The notes beneath the pieces were generated by a model. The model ran no database searches. It saw only the letters and a program-made list of their open reading frames with translations, and had not been told where the DNA came from. The position numbers were made by a program, and so were the translations under genes. Below are positions 16,402 to 22,496 of a stretch of 22,496 nt of DNA, one piece after another. Positions within the stretch are counted from its first letter, which is position 1, and each line of letters opens with the position of its first letter. Origin of the DNA: an uncultured Brevundimonas sp. (lineage in GTDB: Bacteria > Pseudomonadota > Alphaproteobacteria > Caulobacterales > Caulobacteraceae); contig CAMPGL010000014.1 in NCBI GenBank assembly GCA_946885435.1, positions 1 through 22,496 of the forward strand. The letters are read 5' to 3'.

Positions 16402-16428
16402 TTAAGTCCGGGCCGGCGTTCCTACATC
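16402..16428 (+). promoter_or_regulatory. Candidate promoter of the C-rich small RNA
   Basis: CCTACATC (16421-16428) matches the Caulobacter -10 consensus GCTANAWC at 7 of 8 positions. TTAAGTC (16402-16408), 12 nt upstream, is a weak match to TTGACGS (4 of 7). A dyad GGACTT-T-AAGTCC (16397-16409) covers the -35 and could be an operator. Transcription would start near 16435. Confidence 0.35.
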
Positions 16429-16434
16429 TGTTCC

Positions 16435-16592
16435 AGACTGGCGACCCGCCCCTCCCCCCGAAGGGTCGTCGGACAGGCGGCCGGGCCCGTCCCCCCCGAT
16501 CCGGCCGCCATATTTCCCGGTCCGCTCCTTCCCCCCGAGGCGGCCCGGCTACCCAAGGAGCCGCCGGCCGCCCTCAGGCGCCGGCGGTTTTC
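16435..16592 (+). ncRNA. Candidate small RNA with three C-rich loops
   Basis: No reading frame of note lies here, yet the DNA folds into four consecutive hairpins. Hairpin 1 pairs 16440-16447 with 16463-16470 (one G-U) around a loop containing CUCCCCCCGAA. Hairpin 2 pairs 16476-16484 with 16501-16509, nine perfect pairs, around a loop with GUCCCCCCCGAU. Hairpin 3 pairs 16517-16525 with 16540-16548 (one mismatch) around a loop with UUCCCCCCGAG. The fourth is the terminator at 16561-16591. The stems differ in sequence but each loop keeps CCCCCCGA, which suggests selection on the loop. Such loops resemble those of anti-Shine-Dalgarno riboregulators in Alphaproteobacteria and the 6C RNA of actinobacteria. 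The 3' end is antisense to the last codons of zapE. The exact ends are inferred. Confidence 0.65.
16561..16591 (+). terminator. Intrinsic terminator ending the small RNA / AI-2E-family transcript
   Basis: CCGCCGGC (16561-16568) pairs perfectly with GCCGGCGG (16580-16587) around an 11-nt loop, followed by TTTT (16588-16591) then CCTTT. AAGG at 16555-16558 can also pair with CCTT at 16592-16595. It overlaps the convergent zapE stop (16574-16576). Confidence 0.7.
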
Positions 16593-17692
16593 CTTTGCGA
16601 GCCCTGCTCCATCCAGTCAGCCGACCGCATCTCATGCAGACGCGACACGGTGCGCTCGAACTCGAAGGCGCCGGTCCCCTGCGGATACAGGTGTTCCGGC
16701 TCGGCCTCGGCCTCGACCACAAGCCGGGTCCCGGCCTCGTAGAGGGCGTCGATCAGGGTCACGAACCTCCGCGCCGCCTCCTTCCTGTCCGGAGACAGGC
16801 GCGGGACGCCTTCCAGGAACAGGGTGTGGAAACGTTCAGCCAGGGCCAGATAGTCCGACGGACCCAGCGGCCGGTCGCACAGCTCGGCGAAGGTCGCCCG
16901 CGCCAGCCCGCCCGCCGTGCGCTCCAGCACCGTGCGCCGGCCCGCGACTTCCAGCACCGCCGGGCTCTCGTCCGCCTCGCCGCGGATGTCGGCCCACAGG
17001 ACCTCGAAGGCGTCGTCCTGATCCGGCGTGAACCAGGCGGGCGCCCGCCTCAGCCGTTCCAGCCGCCAGTCTCGCGCCCCTGTCAGTTCGACCACGCGGC
17101 ACCGCTCCCGGATCAGGTCGATGAAGGGCAGGAACAGCTGGCGGTTGATGCCCTCCTTGTAGAGGTCCTCGGGCGCGCGGTTCGAGGTCGCGACCAGCAC
17201 CACGTCCATCTCGAACAGGGCCTCGAACAGCCGGCCCAGGATCATGGCGTCGGCGATGTCGGTGACCTGCAGCTCGTCGAAGCACAGCAGGCGGCTCTCG
17301 CGCGCGATCAGCTCGGCCAGCGGCCGGATCGGGTCATCGCCTCTCGCCGTGCCGAACAGGGCCTTGCGCTCGGCCGTGTCGCCGTTTCGCCAGACGCGGA
17401 TGCGGTCGTGGACCTGGGCCATGAAGGCGTGGAAGTGCGCCCGCCGTTTCGGCTGGACCCCCACATTGGCGCAAAACAGGTCCATCAGCAGCGACTTGCC
17501 GCGCCCGGGCGGGCCATGGAGGTAGAGGCCATGGAACGGTTCCGGGGCCTTGAACAGGCGGGGCCGGCGTTTCCTCATCAGGTCCCGCTCGACGCGGGCA
17601 AGGGCCTCGATCACGGGCTTCTGACTCGGGTCGGGCTCCAGCCGCCCCTCGGCGATCAGTCGGTCGTAGGCGGCGCGGATGGCGGTGGTCAT
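16574..17692 (-). CDS. zapE: Cell division protein ZapE (AFG1-like ATPase)
   Basis: ZapE is an AFG1/LACE1-type AAA-like ATPase; in E. coli it associates with the Z-ring under stress. From the ATG at 17692 (MTTAIRAAYDRLIAEGRLEP) the product is 372 aa, normal for the family. Walker A LHGPPGRGKSLLMDLF covers 58-73, Walker B LLCFDELQVTD 135-145, and ATSNRAPEDLYKEGINRQLFLPFI is the conserved sensor region. FEFERTVSRLHEMRSADWM is the typical C-terminus. An in-frame ATG at 17728 lies upstream of the candidate promoter. No Shine-Dalgarno is visible before 17692; the promoter at 17702-17728 predicts a nearly leaderless mRNA. The 3' end overlaps the candidate small RNA terminator on the other strand. 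Confidence 0.95.
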   Translation of the reverse strand: MTTAIRAAYDRLIAEGRLEPDPSQKPVIEALARVERDLMRKRRPRLFKAPEPFHGLYLHGPPGRGKSLLMDLFCANVGVQPKRRAHFHAFMAQVHDRIRVWRNGDTAERKALFGTARGDDPIRPLAELIARESRLLCFDELQVTDIADAMILGRLFEALFEMDVVLVATSNRAPEDLYKEGINRQLFLPFIDLIRERCRVVELTGARDWRLERLRRAPAWFTPDQDDAFEVLWADIRGEADESPAVLEVAGRRTVLERTAGGLARATFAELCDRPLGPSDYLALAERFHTLFLEGVPRLSPDRKEAARRFVTLIDALYEAGTRLVVEAEAEPEHLYPQGTGAFEFERTVSRLHEMRSADWMEQGSQRKTAGA

Positions 17693-17701
17693 CGGGCCGT
17701 G

Positions 17702-17728
17702 GCTATAGGCGCGGAGGCTGGGAGGCAA
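17702..17728 (-). promoter_or_regulatory. Candidate zapE promoter giving a leaderless mRNA
   Basis: On the minus strand TTGCCTC (17728-17722) and CCTATAGC (17709-17702) are separated by 12 nt, fitting the Caulobacter TTGACGS-N10-14-GCTANAWC pattern at 5 of 7 and 6 of 8 positions. Only 9 nt separate the -10 from the ATG, so transcription should begin at or next to the start codon. Confidence 0.45.
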
Positions 17729-17729
17729 T

Positions 17730-17846
17730 CGTCATCCCGGCCGGAGCGCGAAGCGCGCAGAGCCGGGACCTAAACGCTATCGGCGCCCCGAGTTTAGGCC
17801 CCGGATCACCCGCCGCGCTGCGCGCGTCGTGCGTCAGGGGTGACGG
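17730..17846. repeat. Inverted pair of REP-like palindromic repeats
   Basis: The left unit (17730-17775) runs from CGTCATCCCGGC through GCCGGGACCTAAAC. The right unit (17792-17846) is a related sequence in inverse orientation, from GTTTAGGCCCCGGATCACCC to GGGGTGACGG. CCTAAAC (17769-17775) and GTTTAGG (17792-17798) pair across a 16-nt spacer, and each unit also has its own internal palindrome and a GCGCGCAG-like core. The GTCATCCCGG...CCGGGA form is typical of dispersed intergenic repeats in Alphaproteobacteria. No gene lies in this stretch. Confidence 0.65.
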
Positions 17847-17855
17847 CGGAAGCCT

Positions 17856-17882
17856 TTGCGCTTTCCGCGCGAAGGCCTACAT
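17856..17882 (+). promoter_or_regulatory. Weak candidate promoter for asd
   Basis: TTGCGC (17856-17861) and CTACAT (17877-17882) are 15 nt apart; CCTACATG matches GCTANAWC at 6 of 8. A start near 17889 would leave a short leader holding the AGGAG at 17899-17903. The match is poor. Confidence 0.25.
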
Positions 17883-17910
17883 GCGGGCCTCGAACTCCAG
17901 GAGACTTTCT

Positions 17911-18957
17911 ATGGGCTATCGCCTCGCCGTGGTCGGCGCCACCGGCAATGTCGGCCGCGAGATGATGGACATCCTCGAGGAGCTGCAGTTCCCCGTCGAC
18001 GAGATCCACGCCGTCGCTTCGCGCAAGTCGCAGGGCGTCGAGGTCTCCTTCGGCGACCGCACCCTGAAGTGCCAGAACCTGGAGACCTTCGACTTCTCCA
18101 AGGTCGACATCGTGCTGATGAGCGCCGGCGGCGACGTCAGCCGCGAATGGTCCGAGAAGATCGGCAAACAGGGACCCATCGTCATCGACAACTCGTCGGC
18201 CTTCCGCATGGACCCTGACGTGCCGCTGATCGTGCCGGAGGTGAACCCGGACGCCATTCACATGGCGAAGCGCAAGAACATCATCGCCAATCCGAACTGC
18301 TCGACGGCCCAGCTGGTGGTGGCGCTCAAGCCCCTGCACGACGCAGCGCGCATCAAGCGGGCGGTGGTCGCGACCTATCAGTCGGTGTCCGGCACCGGCA
18401 AGAAGGCCATGGACGAGCTGTGGACCCAGACCAAGGCCATCTACGGCCTCGGCGACGCGACGCCCAAGGTCTACCCCAAGCAGATCGCCTTCAACGTCCT
18501 GCCGTTCGCGGGCGACCTGAAGGACGACGGCTACACCTCCGAGGAAGAGAAGATGTGGAAGGAGACCCACAAGATCCTCGACCCGGACATCAAACTGACC
18601 GTCACCTGCGTGCGCGTGCCCGTCTTCGTCGGCCACTGCGAGGCCGTGAACCTCGAGTTCGAGGACCCGATGGACGCCGAGGACGCGCGCGAGATCCTGC
18701 GCGAGGCGCCGGGGGTGCTGGTGGTCGACAAGCCCGAGGACGACGGCTGGGTCACGCCGGTCGAGGCGGCGGGCGACTTCGCCGTCTTCGTGTCGCGCAT
18801 CCGCAATGACCCCACCGTCGAGAACGGCCTGAACCTCTGGGTCGTGTCGGACAACCTGAGGAAGGGCGCGGCCCTGAACGCCGTCCAGATCGCCCAGCTG
18901 CTCGACGAACAGGGCGTCATCCAGCCGAAGTCCGGCTTCCGGTCGATCACGCTCTGA
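17911..18957 (+). CDS. asd: Aspartate-semialdehyde dehydrogenase
   Basis: Asd reduces aspartyl phosphate to aspartate semialdehyde with NADPH, the branch point to lysine/diaminopimelate, threonine and methionine. The ATG at 17911 follows AGGAG (17899-17903) by 7 nt and gives 348 aa; the frame is open 10 codons further up without better support. The NADP motif VVGATGNVGREM is at 7-18. The nucleophile is Cys130 in NPNCSTAQ, with conserved NSSAFRM at 94-100 and the VRVPVFVGHCEAV segment holding the substrate Arg235 and acid-base His242. Length and motifs are complete. dapB of the same pathway is also in the window, but on the other side of the origin. Confidence 0.97.
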   Translation: MGYRLAVVGATGNVGREMMDILEELQFPVDEIHAVASRKSQGVEVSFGDRTLKCQNLETFDFSKVDIVLMSAGGDVSREWSEKIGKQGPIVIDNSSAFRMDPDVPLIVPEVNPDAIHMAKRKNIIANPNCSTAQLVVALKPLHDAARIKRAVVATYQSVSGTGKKAMDELWTQTKAIYGLGDATPKVYPKQIAFNVLPFAGDLKDDGYTSEEEKMWKETHKILDPDIKLTVTCVRVPVFVGHCEAVNLEFEDPMDAEDAREILREAPGVLVVDKPEDDGWVTPVEAAGDFAVFVSRIRNDPTVENGLNLWVVSDNLRKGAALNAVQIAQLLDEQGVIQPKSGFRSITL

Positions 18958-18960
18958 TGT

Positions 18961-19135
18961 CTTCGCCCGTCAGGGGAGAAGAGGGCCTCGCGCACCGGAG
19001 GCGCGTCGTGCCGCAGGTCCGCGCGGGAGATGAAGGCTGTGGCTCGCGCTAGTGCAGTGACCCTCACCTCCCGCCCAATCGCTTCGCGTTCCGCTCAACG
19101 TGGCGGGGCCCTCCTCTCCCGCTTCGCGGGCGAGG
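18961..19135. repeat. Inverted pair of short repeats in the asd-rarD gap
   Basis: Left unit 18961-18987 (CTTCGCCC, gtcag, GGGAGAAGAGGGCC) recurs inverted at 19107-19135 (GGCCCTCCTCTCCC, gcttcgc, GGGCGAGG). The long arms match at 13 of 14 positions. Between them GCGGGAG-a-TGA (19023-19033) and TCA-c-CTCCCGC (19064-19074) form another inverted pair, and CCCGC-TTC-GCGGG (19118-19130) is a local hairpin. There is no convincing gene in the gap; the structure would fold in an asd transcript and could stabilise or end it. Confidence 0.6.
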
Positions 19136-19150
19136 AAGAATAGGATCAAC

Positions 19151-20119
19151 GTGACTCCGACACTTCCCGCCCGCTCTGAAACCACCACGGCCCTGATCGC
19201 CGGGGCCGGCTGCTACGCCATGTGGGGCTTCATCCCGCTGGTGTTCCAGCAGATGGGCCACCTCGGCGCGGACGCGTGGGAGATCATGGCCCACCGGGTG
19301 CTGTGGGGTGTGTTCTGGGCCGGACTGCTGGTCCTGATCGCGCGTCAGGCCGCGCAGGTGCGGGCCATCCTGACCCGGCCGCGCACGTTGGCGTGGCTCC
19401 TGGCCTCGACGGTGCTGATCGCGGTCAACTGGACCGTCTATGTCATCGCGGTGAACTCGGGCCGGACGCTGGACGCCAGCCTCGGCTACTACCTCAATCC
19501 CCTGCTCAACATGGCCGCGGGCGCCTGGCTGTTCCGCGAGCGGATCGACCGCTTCGGCCAGGCGGCGATCGCTCTGGCGGCCGTCGGCGTGATCCTCCAG
19601 GCCCTGGCGCTCGGCCACCCGCCCTGGATCTCGCTGGTCCTGGCCTTTTCGTTCGCGGCCTATGGGGTGATCAGGAAGCGCGTCGAGGCCGACGCCCAGT
19701 CGGGCCTGTTCATCGAATGCCTGCTGCTGGCCCCGCTCGGCATGATCTGGGTGGCGATGATCGAGACCAACGGAACCGGCCACCTCTTCGCCTCGCCCTG
19801 GGCCACCTTCTGGCTGCTGATCGCGGGGCCGGCGACGGTTCTTCCCCTGATGCTGTTCGCCTGGGCGGCGCGGCGCATGCCGCTGTCGACCATGGGTTTC
19901 CTGCAGTTCCTGGCCCCGACCATCGCGTTTGTGATCGGCGTCAGCCAGGGTGAGCCCTTCGGCTGGCTGCGCGGCGTCTCCTTCGCCTTCATCTGGCTGG
20001 GCGCGATGGTCTATGCCGCCGCCGCGCTCAAGCGCTCGCGCGCGGCCAAGGTGGTGGCGGTCGAGTCCGGCCTGCTTGACGATCCGGCCGAGGACCGTTC
20101 GGTTCAGAGAGAGCGGTAG
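19151..20119 (+). CDS. rarD: RarD-type EamA family permease
   Basis: RarD proteins are ten-helix inner-membrane permeases of the drug/metabolite transporter superfamily; the substrate is mostly unknown. The GTG at 19151 with AGGA 5 nt upstream gives 322 aa; the frame opens at 19100 inside the repeat region. The family start AGAGCYAMWGFIPLVFQQMGH is seen at about 18-38, then EIMAHRVLWG, VNWTVYVIAVNSGRTLDASLGYYLNPL (RarD signature) and FLQFLAPTIAFVIGV in the second repeat. At least nine hydrophobic stretches are recognisable. The tail after KRSRAAK is soluble and overlaps the convergent hydrolase gene by 16 nt. Confidence 0.92.
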   Translation: MTPTLPARSETTTALIAGAGCYAMWGFIPLVFQQMGHLGADAWEIMAHRVLWGVFWAGLLVLIARQAAQVRAILTRPRTLAWLLASTVLIAVNWTVYVIAVNSGRTLDASLGYYLNPLLNMAAGAWLFRERIDRFGQAAIALAAVGVILQALALGHPPWISLVLAFSFAAYGVIRKRVEADAQSGLFIECLLLAPLGMIWVAMIETNGTGHLFASPWATFWLLIAGPATVLPLMLFAWAARRMPLSTMGFLQFLAPTIAFVIGVSQGEPFGWLRGVSFAFIWLGAMVYAAAALKRSRAAKVVAVESGLLDDPAEDRSVQRER

Positions 20120-21228
20120 AGCGCCTTGAACAGGGCCACCGGGCGCGGGTCGCCGATCAGGTGGGGCGACTGCCGGTTCATGACGTAGCTGGCCGAGACC
20201 CCGGTCTCGGGATCAGCCATGGCGACCGAGCCGCCCCAGCCGTAGTGGCCGACGGCCTGACGGCCCGGTCCGAAGATGGCGTGCCCGTCGTTGCGCAGCA
20301 GGCCCGCCGCCCAGCTGAGATCGAAGGGCAGGACGCGGTCCGGCCCGCTGATCCGCGATTTCGTCAGCTCGGCCACGGTCTGGGGCGACAGCACCGGCTC
20401 GCGGTCCAGCACCCCGCCGTTCGCCACCACCGCCATCAGCCGCGCCAGGCCGAGCGAGGTGGCGTGGCCATTGGCCGACGGGATCTCCGCCCGGCGCCAG
20501 TCCGGGGCGTCGCGGCGGCCGACGCTGGCCCCGCGGTTCAGGAAGGCGGCCTTCCTCACATCGGTCAGTTCGCCGAGGTCGGGCAGGGCGGTCGGCTTGC
20601 GCACCTGGGCGACGCGGCCGTGCTCGGCGTCGGGCAGGCCGATCCAGACGTCCAGGCCGAAGGGAGCCGCCAGGTCCTCGCGCAGCGCGCGGCCGAGCGT
20701 GCGGCCGTCGGCGCGCCGGAACAGCTCGCCGACCATGTAGCCGACGGTGATGGGGTGATAGCCCGAGGCTGTGCCCGGCTCCCACATGGGCGCCTGGGCA
20801 GCCAGGCGCGCCAGCACGGCCTCGCGGTCGTACCAGAGGTCCGGGTCGGTCGGTTCGTCGAAGCCCGGCAGACCGGCCTGGTGGCTCAGCAGCTGGGCGA
20901 CGGTGATCGCGCCCTTGCCGGCCTGGCCGAACTCCGGCCACAGGTCGGCGACCGGCTGGTCATAGCGGATGCGCCCGGCGTCGACGGCCCGCGCCATCAT
21001 CAGGGCGGCGACCGCCTTGGTCGAGGAGAAGACCGGAAACAGCGTCTCCGGCCCGACCGGCGTGGTCTTCGCCAGATCGGAAAAGCCGGCCATCAGATCG
21101 ATGACCGGCTCGCCCTTGATGCAGACGGAGAAGCGCGCCCCGAGTTCGAGATCCTGGTCGAAATGGGCGGCGAACTGCTGACGGACGGCGGCGAAGCGCG
21201 CCGGGCAGATGCCGCTGATCTCGGTCAT
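20104..21228 (-). CDS. Serine hydrolase of the beta-lactamase (class C/EstB-like) fold
   Basis: The 374-aa product has the motifs of Pfam Beta-lactamase (PF00144). The nucleophile motif S-x-x-K is SSTK at 68-71 in FPVFSSTKAVAALMMARAVD. The Tyr of the second motif is Tyr157 in ASGYHPITVGYMVGEL. The third motif is HYGWGG at 328-333, which replaces the KTG of true beta-lactamases. No signal peptide is visible, so it is probably cytoplasmic. These traits fit esterases such as EstB or the LACTB/LpqK-like group rather than a resistance enzyme. It starts 15 nt after the ahcY stop and may be co-transcribed with it. The substrate is unknown. Confidence 0.88.
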   Translation of the reverse strand: MTEISGICPARFAAVRQQFAAHFDQDLELGARFSVCIKGEPVIDLMAGFSDLAKTTPVGPETLFPVFSSTKAVAALMMARAVDAGRIRYDQPVADLWPEFGQAGKGAITVAQLLSHQAGLPGFDEPTDPDLWYDREAVLARLAAQAPMWEPGTASGYHPITVGYMVGELFRRADGRTLGRALREDLAAPFGLDVWIGLPDAEHGRVAQVRKPTALPDLGELTDVRKAAFLNRGASVGRRDAPDWRRAEIPSANGHATSLGLARLMAVVANGGVLDREPVLSPQTVAELTKSRISGPDRVLPFDLSWAAGLLRNDGHAIFGPGRQAVGHYGWGGSVAMADPETGVSASYVMNRQSPHLIGDPRPVALFKALYRSL

Positions 21229-21243
21229 GGCGCGCCGGCCTCC

Positions 21244-22496
<1,253 letters not shown>

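Noticed and set aside
16595..17773. 392-codon open frame on the plus strand
   Set aside because: Antisense shadow of zapE; it also runs across the zapE promoter and into the repeat element.
20104..21228. Antibiotic-resistance beta-lactamase
   Set aside because: The SxxK motif is present, but the third motif is HYGWGG instead of KTG and there is no signal peptide, which fits esterase-like members of the fold.

Overview
This GC-rich window reads as alphaproteobacterial, most likely Caulobacteraceae. Its centre has the gene order hemJ-hemH-hemE / intergenic gap / PPSR-maf-aroE-coaE-dnaQ / secB, which is the neighbourhood of the chromosome replication origin (Cori) of Caulobacter crescentus. The hemE-PPSR gap carries the expected signals: a phased series of CtrA half-sites, DnaA-box-like 9-mers and GANTC methylation sites. 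The genus (Caulobacter, Brevundimonas, Phenylobacterium) cannot be settled from this window.

Left arm (1-7047). Apart from one small membrane-protein gene, everything is transcribed leftward, away from the origin. From the origin outward the genes are hemE, hemH and hemJ (an overlapping operon for the end of heme synthesis), rho, dapB, rimP and nusA (cut by the window edge). The rimP-nusA leader has a promoter followed by a hairpin plus T-tract and a competing upstream hairpin, so it looks like an attenuator. A long imperfect palindrome separates dapB from the convergent small gene.

Origin (7048-7472). Five TTAA-like half-sites at exact 11-bp spacing form an extended CtrA array. A DnaA-box-like sequence abuts it and a GATTC site lies inside it. 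The PPSR gene starts with TTG inside another DnaA-box-like 9-mer.

Right arm (7473-22496). PPSR, maf, aroE, coaE and dnaQ form a tightly packed rightward cluster that meets secB tail to tail. A Tim44-domain protein and the lytic transglycosylase MltA follow as a coupled pair. Then come a HerA-like DUF853 ATPase (leftward), an AI-2E/PerM-family membrane protein (rightward), zapE (leftward), asd and rarD (rightward), a beta-lactamase-fold serine hydrolase (leftward) and ahcY (leftward, cut by the edge).

The most novel-looking element is in the gap after the AI-2E-family gene. Three consecutive hairpins each show a loop with six or seven cytosines, and a fourth hairpin has a T-tract. This looks like an unannotated small RNA of about 155 nt whose C-rich loops could pair with G-rich ribosome binding sites. 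Two further gaps (zapE-asd and asd-rarD) hold inverted pairs of short palindromic repeats. I saw no tRNA, rRNA, CRISPR array, insertion sequence or prophage gene.
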